From: Dysidea avara
Lineage: Eukaryota > Porifera > Demospongiae > Dictyoceratida > Dysideidae
NCBI RefSeq assembly: GCF_963678975.1
Contig: NC_089275.1
Location: 22,319,977-22,383,976, forward strand
Direction of reading: 5' to 3'
Length of the DNA: 64,000 nucleotides
Shown here: piece by piece, positions 21,690 to 33,302 of the stretch
Position numbering within the stretch: position 1 is the stretch's first letter
How the letters are laid out: every line of letters starts with the position of its first letter
Program-made: the position numbers and the translations under genes
Notes under the pieces: generated by a model
Told to the model about the DNA's origin: nothing
What the model saw: the letters and a program-made list of their open reading frames with translations, nothing else
Databases searched by the model: none

Positions 21690-23689
21690 TTCCTTCCATC
21701 AAATTTCCTGTTGTACAGTACTCCAAAAGTCTAACTGTTGAAGATATTACCAATTGTACAACTTTCAGTGACCATGCAAATGCCATAAGTAAATTACTTT
21801 CTTTTGTTGTAAATTTTTCTCTTCCAGGCACCTCTAAAAATAATTGTTATTTCAATTTTTAACTCTGCACTGGCTTTAAGTCCAGGAATGGTAAGATTCA
21901 ACAGTGAAATGATTTAATAGGGTTATTTTACTCATGGATAGTAACCATGATTGCTTCAAGTGAAACCCCTTTTCAAATGTAAAGTGTCAGAGAAACCATG
22001 GACCATGACTATTACACTATGCATAAGTAAAGATAAGTTTCTTCTACTTTGGCCAGGAGATACATAGAGAAAATTTTCTAAAACTAGGATCATGGAAGTT
22101 TACCCGATCATTTCATGCCAAGAATAACAGCCTAGCATATACAGACTAAAGTCATAGACAAAACTCTTGTCATTCACTGACAACAGTACAATGTGATAGA
22201 AGCTGATATAAACTGCTAGGACAACAAAACAGAGCAACACAAGACAGCTTAGTGTATTGAAATTCCATGTTTAAATCTGGATTCTATATGACGAAAAACC
22301 TGCAGTCTCGCTTTTCCTTTTTGACAGCTTCACCTTGGCAGTACTGCATGGTTAGGTATATCAAAATGCTACCCAAACCCTTCCAAAAAGTTTCTTCAAC
22401 TTGTAAAATTTATTTAATATTGACTAGCTAACTGACTTACTAACTAACTGACGCCTTCAGCCAAGCAATACTCAAGGCTACAGGCTTGATTTCTTCACTA
22501 CTCAACGTCGCTTTGGCTCAATTGCAGACTTGCCTTTTTGCCAATCCCATGCAGTAGCTCATGCATCATAAACTTACCTTGGTCCTCCTTCGTGTCTCAT
22601 GTCTTTCTCCACTACCACGTAGGTGTTGATTAACAGTAATGTGTCATGGCTTCAGTGCTTTATTTTCCATAGTGTGACTGATTCATTGCAGAGATACTTC
22701 TCATACTGTTCTTCATTTGAAATGCTGTATAATGGCCATTAATGGGTGGAATATTAATATTGCTGAAACTGAAGCAGAGGGGCAGTAGTAACAGTAGCAA
22801 AGCACAATATAATTATTGAATTTTGACATGTGTACGTATTCACTGATATATCTTCAGGTGTAGGAATGCAACCTCCCTTGTTTCACTACTTTTATTTCTG
22901 TGATCCCTAAAATTCTTAATTTTTCCTTATACTTTTAGTTATATATCACTATGTCAGAATAACAAAAGTCGATGTTGTCAAAAATTGCACAACTATTGCA
23001 CTATTCCGCTCTACTATTAGTTACTCAAGATATTTTAGACTACTCGAGACGTTTTCACTTGAGGGATTTTCAACTACTGGAGAGATTTTTTTACTACCTA
23101 TTTGAGAGATTGACAGAAGATTCTACTTACTTGAGAGATTCTACTTAAGATCCTATTTATTTGTGATACTTTTAAACTATATGCTTGAACAATGTTTAGA
23201 TGTATACTCACTTTGTACTATTATTATAAATTACCTGTTATTGATACAGCTATAGTTGTGTATGACATAGAGTGAGCACTTAATCCTTTTTTAAAAAATA
23301 CTTTAGTTATTTGGGTTAACTAACAGAATTTACAAGTACAAGGATCATTGCAATAAAAAGTGCCACTGGCTCCTAAAGCCCTATCTTCTTTAGCCAAGCT
23401 CATATACTGTAGTAGGGTTATTAAATTTGCACTTAAGGTAATGATCCTCTTTGTTTAAGCACTTTTAAGAGTATATGTTACAGTACTCTTGATCGTAGTG
23501 ATCCCTAGCCTGTAAAATAAAATAGATCGATGTTTCCTTGCACTTGTCACAAGTATGCAGTAGCATTAATTATGCATTAAAATGATAATAATGGTATCTA
23601 CAATGGCACATGTTACCATTATGGATGAATTATACTTTAGATTACAGTACACATGCACTAGGAAGTTAGAGCTGATTCGCTGTACTTGT
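21690..23689. other. Intergenic, no supported gene
   Basis: A 2-kb stretch without a recognisable gene. A frame from 21690 to 21862 has ordinary composition but starts inside the hairpin, so it is not called. Loosely repeated TTGAGAGATTCTACTT-type segments occur at 23020-23165. Nothing else is clear. Confidence 0.35.
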
Positions 23690-23995
<306 letters not shown>

Positions 23996-24435
23996 CTTAG
24001 AGACCCATAGTGCAGTTAAGGCACGTAACACAGTACAAATGATATCTAATCAAAAAGTTGTGAGAAAAATGAGTGTACCCATACAAAACAAGCTACTGTA
24101 GTTTGGATATAGAAGCTTGTCGACGTATGTCCTATTGGAGATCACATATTTCTACTATAATAATAATCACTGGATCACCTGCCATTCTGTCGTCATTTAA
24201 CTCTGGGTGGCCACAATGAACTTCAGTCAGCTGCAATGAAACAATCACTCTGTATTTTAGTATATAACAATACATTGACACAATCATAATAATTTATGTT
24301 AAGTACAACGTTTACAAAAAGTTTTCAAATTGCCTTTGTTTAGCAGCATGTACAAAATAATAATTATCTTTCACAAAGCATCACACAAGTACTAACTAAA
24401 ATGCAGTACTTTCTGAGCATGTATATTGCTGAATT

Positions 24436-24800
24436 CTACTTGCCAAACTGACAGTTGACAAAATTACTGCAATTTTTTAGTAAACATTTATGACTGCTAT
24501 CAGTTTGTGTGGAGTTGCTATTCTTTGATAAAGTGTAGAGCAAAATAACAATACAAATTGTGAAAATAATCTGAACAACAACTGCACTGGTATACTCTAT
24601 TATACTAATGATTTGTGTGAAAGGATTAGCTACAAGCATGTCAGGGACATCTATACAATATCCAAGCTCCGAAAAAGTTTCTGTATAGCTTCCTCAGATA
24701 ATATAGTTTATGGCAGTGGTTAAATGTATAGAATACCGTAAGGACTTTTTCAGTTTCAAAAAGTTTGCACAAAGCTTGTAAGTGTTATTAAAACATGCAG
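24436..24800 (-). pseudogene. 7TM receptor fragment, TM3-end to TM6 (broken)
   Basis: The minus strand retains pieces of the 7TM family described at 29111-30247: FYTF-like and SEEAIQKLF (TM3 end and loop, near 24670-24770), then a TM5-like segment and LLYTLSKNSNSTQTDSSHKCLLK (24480-24560). TM4 is deleted and there are stop codons. It points away from the matching plus-strand fragment at 24812, so the locus has been inverted internally. Confidence 0.75.
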
Positions 24801-24811
24801 TAATGCAACTA

Positions 24812-25250
24812 CACTGCAGCTACCAGAGGTAAATAATAACATCAGCAGTTATTGTGAACGAGAAGATGATGAAATTAAATGTGACCTGCATGGTCTGACA
24901 AAATCAGTTTTATAGCCCGTCAAATTTTGACCATATTTTGAAATTCAGTAACTTTTTCTGTGGACATGATAACTATTTAAAATTTTCACCACTTTATGTA
25001 GAAATTTATGGATGAAACTTACAGAATTGTTATAGCTTACACAGAAATGGAGATCCACAATATAATGCGAACACATTAATTTTATTTTCCAGCTTTAAGG
25101 CTGATTCTGTCAGACTCGGTCACATTAACCACATCAACATTTGGTTTACATAGCTGCAAATTATGCAATTGGCATGATGGCACTTTTAACCAACATTGAA
25201 ACAGTAATTGTGATAATAAAGGAAAAGAAATACTCAACTTCGTTTGCTCC
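24812..25250 (+). pseudogene. 7TM receptor fragment, ectodomain end and TM1 (broken)
   Basis: The plus strand reads ATTLQLPEVNNNISSYCERE (24812 onward), the end of the family ectodomain. After a 246-bp MITE (24879-25124) it continues with AANYAIGMMALL and VIVIIKEKKYSTS, matching TM1 and the first loop. A frameshift and missing sequence make it non-functional. Confidence 0.75.
24879..25124. mobile_element. TTAA-flanked MITE in a receptor fragment
   Basis: A 246-bp element with inverted ends ATGTGACC...GTCTGACAAAATCAG and CTGATTCTGTCAGACTCGGTCACA, flanked by TTAA at 24875-24878 and 25125-25128. Related sequence (GTGACCCAGTCTGACAAAAC) appears near 60290. Non-coding. Confidence 0.7.
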
Positions 25251-25839
25251 TGGTATCCACAGTATTAGGGAACTTACAAGGATGTTGTTGTCCCTTGACT
25301 TACATACATGGTCATGTAGTAGGATAGCTGGTGCAGAGCCCCCATGGTGGCAGGAGTACTGTGTAAAAAATATCTAATCCTTATATTGAAGGAATGTGAC
25401 AGTATCATTAATGTTCAATTAGGACCTATATATATGCCCTCTATAGTTTGGTCTATTTTTAGTATAGTAAACCTTACTATAGTGGCTGCCACTTTAATGC
25501 CACCATATACGTAGTTGCCACCTCTAATACATGTAGGTTCAAATCAGTGATTTCTCTTTTAGAGGGGGGAGAGGAGATCAGGAATTTGGGGGACTGGGTG
25601 AAAGTCTACACAATAACTATGTAGCTACATACAACTAAAACATAATATGTAGTTGACTAGTTACTCAGACTTACTTCAGAGTGTTGATTGGGTAAAGCTA
25701 GGTCCTATGGTTGGCAGAGCTTGATGTATGAGTTTTACAATGATGACTTATATAATGATGTAATAGGACTTTGATGGCAACCGCATATACACAAATTAAT
25801 ATCATAATTATGTTGAGTCTGTTGAGTAATCAATTTGTG
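25251..25839. other. Intergenic
   Basis: No gene. The segment at about 25270-25360 (AGGATAGCTGGTGCAGAGCC) matches in inverse orientation the sequence near 52075-52130, so it is part of the duplicated material of this region. Confidence 0.4.
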
Positions 25840-26290
25840 TAAGCCATCATTATCATATTTGTATGATACCACAATGAGACACTAGCTAACTACAATTTAA
25901 AAGTTCTGTGTAGATGTCTTCCAAGATAAAATAAATTTTTAAAGCGAAGGAACTTTTTAAAATTAGGCATTCTGAGATTAAATCTGAGAGTTGTTTGTGT
26001 TGATTGTAAAAGTTTGTTTTAAAGCAAACTGGCTTGTAAATTTCACTTTTTGAAATTGAATTTGTGGTCATATTGATAGTTTTTAAAGTTGTTTGTGTAA
26101 TTTTTAAGCAAGCTTGAACTGGGAAATTTTAAGTAGCTTTTAAACCAAGCCTGAGAGCATTTTTGACAGTTTTGTGCACTTCTACCAATTAAGCTTAACC
26201 TAATACATATATGTATGTAGTTGTCACTTTTAGTAGGGAGTCTGAGTTTTTGAGAAAGACTTTTGAACAGCCCTAGACTAAACACTAGTG
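25840..26290 (+). repeat. Partial segmental-duplication copy
   Basis: Matches, with many differences, 61390-61700 and the inverse of about 51380-51680 (landmark GATACCACAATGAG). No coding content; the small minus-strand frames are shadows. Confidence 0.6.
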
Positions 26291-26527
26291 AAAATATACG
26301 TAGCTAAGGAACACTCTTTTCTGCAGCTGTGCATCTATACCACCCAATCATTTGATGGGGAGCTAGTGTCCTCAAGAGACTGCACAGTCTTCATGAATAC
26401 AGGCTTAGTGGTAGAGGAAGGATAAAGGAAGGATCATAATATTATTATCATAATGGGATTGTTATGTAATGTCAATACTGATGTTCAGTTTACACTTGTC
26501 TACTAGCCCAGACAAAGTGTAATGTGA

Positions 26528-26600
26528 ACATTGACGTGTACATTGACGTGTACATTGACGTGTACATTGACGTGTACATTGACGTGTACATTGACATGTA
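26528..26600 (+). repeat. 12-bp tandem repeat ACATTGACGTGT
   Basis: About six head-to-tail copies. The paralogous sequences near 38690 and 57370 carry only one to three copies, so the array expanded in this copy. Confidence 0.9.
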
Positions 26601-27796
26601 ACTATTACATTAGCTATACAGTTTCAGATTATTGATTCTCTAGTTATTATGTAATCACTTGACATGTATGTGTACTAACATCTGCAGCAATTCATGCATG
26701 AGTCAACTGGGCCATGTTGAATGCATTATAAATTGTGGGCTCTACATTCATATCCTGCTACATGCAGTTAGGGCAGACTTACTTACATATTTATGATTAT
26801 GTAATGGAGTCATGCAGTTATTAAAGGTAATAATTGCATGTAATAGTTTAATGCAGTTTAACACTTACTGTGTAATGTCAGCTTGCTGTAGCTAAACTGC
26901 TGTCTATCGCAAGATATAGCAATATTACCATCTCTATGTTATTATTTACCATGTAGAATTAACAAATGTGCACTTGTGCATATAAGCTTAGATTTTACAC
27001 AATAGGTGCCATGTAGGTTGACATACGGTGCAATGGACATTCACTCAATATAATAAATATGTTACTACTAATAATTGTATAGTTCCCCAGACAAAGTGTA
27101 AACCAAACATCATTATTCGTATTACATAATCGTCATTATAATATCCAACATGTCTTGATATGTAATTTCAGTTTAAATATTTAAATTCAGCGTATGTGTG
27201 GGGCCTACAGCTTGTGAAAATTTCTTGAATGTGATGATGTGATTCACAAATATCAGGGAGCATATAAGTTTCTCAATATATACATATTATATGCTCTCAG
27301 CAATGAGAAATGATAATTTGTAGCACATATCATTAGTAGGCCTGAGCCTATTATGCTCAAAATTTTACCTATTATTCTTTCCAGAATTTCCCAAAAAAAT
27401 TCTCCTATTCTTGTATCCAGCCTATTATTCCATAATTATTCTCATTCAGTATATATCTGTGGCTAGTCACTTAGTTTTCAAGATGCTGCTATAAGTAGTT
27501 TTGTCCGAATTATTAATAGCCATATATGAAGCATTCCACCTTATACATCATTTTTCTATCCATAATAGTTACAGCAGGGTTAGAATAGCTATCTACAGTA
27601 ATAATTCAAGTGTATTTAATTATTAGTGTATTATAATAATATGCTGTAACTACTCTATAGCTACTAAGTTAGGTAGATAATAATGCTCAAAGACTTGAAG
27701 AAGATACACTGGTATAAGATTTACAATTTCAGAATTGCAGATAATCATGCAGTTAAATCCATGATGCTGGCTGTAGATTGTTAACATGAAACTATC

Positions 27797-27846
27797 TGAC
27801 TGCTCTATTAGAGTATTTGAGTGTTCTATTAGAGTATATCGATCTT
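27797..27846. other. CTCTA-N-TAGAG module
   Basis: TGACTGCTCTATTAGAGTAT then TTGAGTGTTCTATTAGAGTA and TATCGATCT. Two direct units, inside the hAT MITE. Confidence 0.9.
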
Positions 27847-28034
27847 TTAGAGGCTTTTCAGCTCCTTTCAGCCAGCACTCCGTCAGCTTTGTATCATTTG
27901 TAGTACCTTACCTCTTTCTTCTAGGTAATCAAGAAGAGACACGCCCCCTAATTCCACTGATCATTCCCGTGGTCGTCCGATTATTCTAAAATTATGCGTG
28001 TAACCATCCTATTATTCCGGAATTATTCTCACGA

Positions 28035-28318
28035 ACTTAGAAATATTGAGTTACTCTCTAGAATTCCTATGGATATAATTACATGAAAATAACAAGGAGA
28101 AAACATCCTGACCACCTGGTAGACTCCTGTAAGCGTTCGAGCGTAAATCGGATGGCTGCAGGTTCGAGGCTACCTAGGTCCAGTCATGGATTTTTTCTCC
28201 TTTCTCCAACTTTTCAAACACACCTTATGTAGCTAAAGTCTTTGAGCTGGCTGTAGGACCAGGTGCCCTACAGACCTTCAGCACTTGTGCTGTAAAGCAT
28301 TAATAAATAAAAAAAAAA
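28035..28318 (+). mobile_element. tRNA-derived SINE (copy 1, nested, 5'-truncated)
   Basis: About 284 bp ending in an A-rich tail (AATAAATAAAAAAAA). It contains a Pol III B-box-like GGTTCGAGGCT preceded by CCTGGTAGACTCC, a plausible A box, so a tRNA-derived head is likely. The 3' domain ends CTTCAGCACTTGTGCTGTAAA. Related copies are at 52955-53224 and 60455-60770. Confidence 0.7.
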
Positions 28319-28369
28319 TTGGTGACCTATTATTCTCAAGATTATGCCGGCATAATAGGCGCAGGCCTA

Positions 28370-29064
28370 ATCATTAGTGCATTTTATAAAGCACAATTGT
28401 TATCAAGTAAAGCAGCACTTGAATATAATAGACATTACCAATTACCAGGGCACTGATGGAGCCAATGCAAAGCCTTTAAGGAAAACAGGATTATTGGATG
28501 ATTTGACAGAATTGAATTAAAAGCTGAAGCGGAACTTACACTAGTGTGTACACGCAACCAACACACATTATATGCTAATACAATAGGGTTCTGTAAATAT
28601 GGTGTGAAACAAACCAGTATCTATAATTCCTACAACTAGCTAGCTATATAGTTACTACTGTAACAGTGATGATGCATACATAACTATAACACATAAACAA
28701 GTATGCTATATATTTCAATTTGAATTTTAAATTTGCTTAATCGCCTTAATCACATAAATGCAAAATGCTGTAGGTATGCAGTATTTGGGTATAAACTTGT
28801 GGAGAGTAACTAAGCAATTGAACATGAATTTAATTCTTAATTTCTGTATATCTATTTATACTTGTACAGTACAGAAGATAATATGCACATTGACTATACA
28901 TAACGAATCCATGAACCTGTTTAACATTTTACACATGATGCAATTAATGCAGGAAATGAAGTTTCATATTACGTGCTATGTAGTTCTGTGTATATAGTGA
29001 TCTCAAATACATATCAAGTTAAGATTGTAAAGGTAATTTCTTCTAGTACAGAGCTAGGTGCACC
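28370..29064 (+). other. Duplicated upstream region of the 7TM gene
   Basis: Non-coding and colinear with the inverse of 36190-36865 upstream of the receptor at 34990-36121; the part nearest the gene also matches 55010-55173. A 79-codon frame at 28758-28997 is not conserved and is rejected. Confidence 0.6.
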
Positions 29065-29073
29065 TATAAATAG
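29065..29073 (+). promoter_or_regulatory. TATA box of the 7TM gene
   Basis: TATAAATAG, 38 bases before the ATG at 29111. The same box precedes the other copies at the same distance (inverse 54989-54997, inverse near 36159, 62283-62291, inverse near 50760), although surrounding sequence is diverged or the gene is broken. Confidence 0.65.
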
Positions 29074-29110
29074 AAAATGCACTTCACTGCTCCACATTCA
29101 CACTTTCAAC

Positions 29111-30247
29111 ATGTTCCTATCCCTGATAACAAGTTTGTTGCTTGGAGTTTGCATTGCAGCTAATGAATGTCCACTGGATCCTATCAACTGTACAATTCCT
29201 TATGATGACCTCAATATCAGTACTGTTGTGATACTTAATGCTACACAATATTGTCATGTTGATAACTGTACAGTAAAGATCATAAAGACTGGAGATGAAC
29301 TGAATATTGCATATCATAATGATCAATATCATCTGGGCTGTACAACCACTACACTGCAGCTACTGGAGGTCAATGATAACACCACCAGTTATTGTGAACA
29401 AGAATATGACGATAATAAACTAAGTTTGTTTCTCATAGTTGCAAATTATGCACTTCTCACAATAGGGTTTGTTTTAAACATATTGATATTAATTGTGATA
29501 ATAAAGCAGAAGAAGTACTCATCACTTCCATTTCGTTTGCTTCTGGTGTCTACAATATTGTGGATAGCAATGCATCTAATTATATATATCAATATACTCA
29601 TAAGGCATACAACGCAGGCTCCAAATGGATTTTGCATTACTATTTTGATAATGTTCACAAGCTTGCTTCAGGGTGCAAATATTATTGAAACTGAAATTGT
29701 CTTTACAATATTCTACACATTTTACCGCTGCTATAAATTGTATTCTGTACTATCTGAGGAAGCTACACGGAAACTGTTTAGGAGATCAATAGCTGTGATG
29801 GTTGGTGTCATTATCATTTTCAATATCAGCAGAGTTTTGATCATCGTACTTCAGGAAGCAAGCTATGTGTCTCCTGCTGGAAATTGTGTAACACTCTCTG
29901 ATGTGTATAGAGTCACTCCTTTCATACAATACATTGGTATAGCATTATATACCAATACAGTTATTGTTCAGATGGTCTTCTCAGTTTGTAGTGGTATTTT
30001 GCTCCACATTTTATCAAAGAACAACAACTCCACACAAACTGATAGCAGTCATAAATGCTTGCTAAAAATTGCAGTGATTTTGTCATCAGTCAGTTTGGCA
30101 AGTAGAATGGTTTACACTTTAGCAGTATATTTGCTTGGAGAGTATAGCACTTTACTTGGCACCTGTGTGGGAATTTGCGAAAGAAGTGTTATTCTGTGCA
30201 TGTTGCTAAACAAAGATGATATCAAAAAGTTCTGTAAATGTATTTAA
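29111..30247 (+). CDS. Single-exon 7TM receptor with cysteine-containing ectodomain
   Basis: 378 residues. Residues 1-17 are a signal peptide (MFLSLITSLLLGVCIAA). A ~85-residue ectodomain follows, with six cysteines (20, 27, 48, 53, 77, 95) and sequons at NCT, NIS, NAT and NTT. Seven hydrophobic helices lie at about 104-131, 139-164, 174-205, 224-247, 270-301, 316-342 and 345-366. C175 at the top of TM3 and C259 in the second extracellular loop are placed like the canonical GPCR disulfide. TM3 ends FYRCYKL in place of DRY, and there is no NPxxY, so it fits no class I can name. The short tail ends KKFCKCI, a possible palmitoylation site. The ATG is chosen for the signal peptide and TATA box; the frame is open further upstream but that part is not conserved. 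Ligand and signalling are unknown. Confidence 0.85.
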   Translation: MFLSLITSLLLGVCIAANECPLDPINCTIPYDDLNISTVVILNATQYCHVDNCTVKIIKTGDELNIAYHNDQYHLGCTTTTLQLLEVNDNTTSYCEQEYDDNKLSLFLIVANYALLTIGFVLNILILIVIIKQKKYSSLPFRLLLVSTILWIAMHLIIYINILIRHTTQAPNGFCITILIMFTSLLQGANIIETEIVFTIFYTFYRCYKLYSVLSEEATRKLFRRSIAVMVGVIIIFNISRVLIIVLQEASYVSPAGNCVTLSDVYRVTPFIQYIGIALYTNTVIVQMVFSVCSGILLHILSKNNNSTQTDSSHKCLLKIAVILSSVSLASRMVYTLAVYLLGEYSTLLGTCVGICERSVILCMLLNKDDIKKFCKCI

Positions 30248-32207
30248 CATGTACTTTATGCTTGTATCACTGTATGGTCATGTATTGAAATATAAATGTG
30301 TAGCAGTAGTTAAAATACGTATGTTAACTCTGACATCAATATATCTAGAAGCAATGTGACAGAATATACAAGTACAGTTAATAAGAAATTTCCATTTTAT
30401 TTGTATACTGGGTGTATAGAGCTAACACATTCTCCAACATTCCTTACTGCATATTCCTATAGTGCAAAATTTTATCATGAATTTTAAAATTCTGTTAACT
30501 CAGTATAGAATGTACGTACTATGACCATGAAATTTGTAGAAGATATGCACACACAATTGGACACTAAACCAATTTCAGATATTTTGAAAATTGAGTATAG
30601 GGGTTACTGATCTACTGATTTCCACAAACAAAAAAATGTCAAGACAGGAGAATATCATACATTTACAACATTTTAAGTGTTAATTCACTTATGGTAAAGC
30701 GGCAAAGAGTACAGAGCATTTTTATTGCTACTTTAGAATGAGTTTTACAAGCAATTATGAGAAAAGCTAACGAAAAAGCATCATCTACCACACACTTGTA
30801 GGAATCTAAATCCTTTTGACTGTAAAAAGAATGTATAATATATTATATGCACAAAAGTTACCGAGACATTTTTGCATAGCTTATTTGCTTAGGCATATAT
30901 TGCAGAATCTTGTGGACGTACAGTTATTTCCACTTTAAACTCAATTTTTTAAACATGTGATGACCTAAGCTGATTGGACAAAATTTTATTCAGCAGTTCA
31001 TGAGAAGCAGTGCAAAAGTGTGTGAAGTGGTAAGGAGTTCCTATAAGTAGTTAGTATGTTGTAACTTTAAATGTAATTTGTGCCTATGGCTGTTGGTGTA
31101 AGTTATCAACAGATCCTTGGCTTTACTACAAAGCAAATATTATATAGTATGCCAGTTATACCAAAGGAACAAGTACTTTGCTGGATGTATACACATGAGC
31201 TCTAGCCCAAGGACCACAGGGCTGAGGGTGAGTGTAGGCGAAGCACAGGTGCCATTTGGGTGACTCGCCTGCCAGTGCATGCCAGGTGTCTAGTAATCAA
31301 AACAACAATATGTAATAGCAAGAGTTCATGATATTTGTATAGGGGAAAGTGTCTAACTGGAGTACATAAAGCAAAGGCACAGCTGAAAGTAACACCTCGG
31401 GCTGAGAAGAAAGGCTTGACCTTATCAATGCCAATCATCAGCTATCAGTCATCATTAGAAGCATTAAGCAGGGTAGAGGTGTGCATATGAACTTGCAGCA
31501 GTGTATTTGTCCAGGCCATACTGGCAGTTAGACAGTGCAGGCTCTCCCTCCCCCATACTACAGCAGTGGTCTGTGCTAAACACAAAACAATAACATGGCC
31601 AAAACACTCACATACAGTATATACCATATATATTTTAGTGCACTGTATAGCACTGTATGTAATTTTATAGAATACTGTGAATGCCTGAATGGACTCTGTT
31701 AGTTCTAAGGTAATGTGACTTACGTGTTTCCTGGATTCACCCCTGTCATTGCATCACCTTTGATTTCTCATTAGCTGTGTTATAATTATTTATCAAGTGT
31801 GAACATATTATAAGTGTATGCATGCAAATAACAGGACAATGTATATGTGCCATATTATAACAATAGGTATAGACTACAGTATATTCTCATGCAATTATAC
31901 AACCCTCATTTATCTGTACCCTCGTTTGTCAGCAATTGGAAATGATTGTTCTGTTAGAGTATTTTGAGTACAGAGTAAGTTTCATTAGAGTATTTTAATG
32001 TGTAGATTGTGGGATTCAGATAACCAAGGGTCCACTGTATAATTATGTATAATATTAGGTGTGATGAAACACAGATGAATTTCACTATCTACATGCAGTT
32101 CCTTATATTAACATGTATAATTATGCAATATGGTTAATGTGTGTATCCATTAGTTGCAGTAACCATATATCGTGGGTGCATTATGAGCACCCACAATGTT
32201 TTATCAT
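30248..32207. repeat. Duplicated 3' flank shared with the 47.5-49.9 kb region
   Basis: Non-coding. The stretch matches, in inverse orientation, 47460-49917; landmarks are GGGTGTATAGAGCTAACACA (30411) and the GGTGCCATTTGGGTGACTCG block (31249). It also matches 63130-63440. Near 32169-32193 the hairpin GTGGGTGC/GCACCCAC sits just past the stop codon of the next gene. Confidence 0.7.
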
Positions 32208-33302
32208 TTATCCACATTTTAATAGGCTGAACAGAATAACACATCTTTCACATATCATAACAGAAGTGCCAATAGTAAAGTGATAGTCTGGAATGAATGC
32301 TGCAGCTACTACATAGGATACAATCATGGACAGTACACTTGAAGATACCAAAATTATTAGAATTCTAATCATGTCTTTCATATACTTGTGGCTGTTTGTG
32401 CTCTCAGTATAACTCTTATTTCTTATAAGGACAAGGAGTAAAAGTCCAATACAGATCAGTACCACAATTTCAGCAATAAGCACAAAGATCGGCAAAATTA
32501 TATTAATGCACAGCATGAATGGTGTCACTTCAGAGACAGTTCCTATTGCAGCAATACAATAACCATCATAAGTCAAGTAATTTGCCTCCTGAAATACTAC
32601 AACCACTCTGCTACTGTTGATAACTACAACTACACAAATTGCCGCAGTCACAGATCTCCAGAAAAACTTCTTTTTGGTTTCCTCAGACAGTAGCGGACTA
32701 AGTTTATAGCATCTGTAAAATGTGTACAACATTGCAAGAAACAATTGAAATTCAATGACTATTGCACAGTGACCAAGACTTATAGCCAGAAAAAGAGTGG
32801 TGATGCAAACAGCATTGGGAACCTTTAAGATGTATTTCATGAAGGAGTGAATAGTTGTTACAGCACAAAAAATTATCCATACAACAGTTGCTGCCAAAAG
32901 TAAACAAAATGGAAGTGAGGAGCACATCTTTTGCTTAACAACAGCAATTAATATTGAAATATGGATGGTGAATGCAACTATCCTAAGAACAGAATTCAGT
33001 ATTTGCAATAGTGTTCTTGTTTTAGTTTCATTTCTTTGTCTGCATAATTTATCATTGACCTCCAGTAGCTGCAGTGTAGTGGTTGTACAGCCCAGATGAT
33101 ATTGATCATTATGATATGCGATATTCAGTTCATCTCCAGTCTTTGTGATCTTTATTGTACAGTTATCAACATGACAATATTGTGTGGCATCAATAGTACT
33201 GATATTGAAGTCATCATAAGGAATTGTACAGTTGATAAAATCCAGTGGACATCCATTAGCTGCAAGGAGTGCTCCAAATAACAAACTTGTTGTCAGGAAC
33301 AT
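32208..33302 (-). CDS. Divergent 7TM receptor of the same family
   Basis: 364 residues on the minus strand. Signal peptide MFLTTSLLFGALLAA. The ectodomain is close to that of the 29111 gene (shared blocks include INCTIPYDD, ATQYCHVDNCT, KTGDELNIAYHNDQYHLGC and TTTTLQLLEVND). After residue ~88 similarity drops sharply. The seven helices are still clear, with landmarks IKQK replaced by VKQK, LPFCLLLAATVVW (TM2), YTFYRCYKL (TM3 end), LSEETKKKFFWRS (loop 2), EANYLTYDGYC (ECL2 cysteine), VTPF (TM5) and CERCVILFSLLK (TM7). It is convergent with the 29111 gene. The upstream flank lacks the TATA box seen in the other copies. The frame is intact. Confidence 0.85.
   Translation of the reverse strand: MFLTTSLLFGALLAANGCPLDFINCTIPYDDFNISTIDATQYCHVDNCTIKITKTGDELNIAYHNDQYHLGCTTTTLQLLEVNDKLCRQRNETKTRTLLQILNSVLRIVAFTIHISILIAVVKQKMCSSLPFCLLLAATVVWIIFCAVTTIHSFMKYILKVPNAVCITTLFLAISLGHCAIVIEFQLFLAMLYTFYRCYKLSPLLSEETKKKFFWRSVTAAICVVVVINSSRVVVVFQEANYLTYDGYCIAAIGTVSEVTPFMLCINIILPIFVLIAEIVVLICIGLLLLVLIRNKSYTESTNSHKYMKDMIRILIILVSSSVLSMIVSYVVAAAFIPDYHFTIGTSVMICERCVILFSLLKCG

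Larger units (their letters stand above)
27337..28369. mobile_element. hAT-type MITE with 8-bp TSD and empty site
   Basis: A 1033-bp element. TIRs are TAGGCCTGAGCCTATTATGC (left) and GCATAATAGGCGCAGGCCTA-like (right). The TSD ATCATTAG is exact at 27329-27336 and 28370-28377. The paralogous segment near 36865-36885 (inverse) reads through with a single ATCATTAG, an empty site. It contains a CTCTA-N-TAGAG module and a nested SINE (28035-28318), and no transposase. Confidence 0.92.

Noticed and set aside
21524-21862. 112-codon frame across the right hairpin
   Set aside because: Half of it is the hairpin arm; the remaining part has no recognised homologue.
28120-28185. Possible tRNA gene with TTCGAG B box
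   Set aside because: No full cloverleaf can be drawn and the same sequence recurs in SINE copies; it is a SINE head.
28973-29110. N-terminal extension of the 29111 receptor
   Set aside because: The frame is open upstream but contains the TATA box and is not conserved in the other copies; the signal-peptide methionine is the better start.
31202-31627. Minus-strand frames of 60-78 codons
   Set aside because: The paralogous copy near 48.6 kb does not preserve them as conserved frames; duplicated non-coding DNA.
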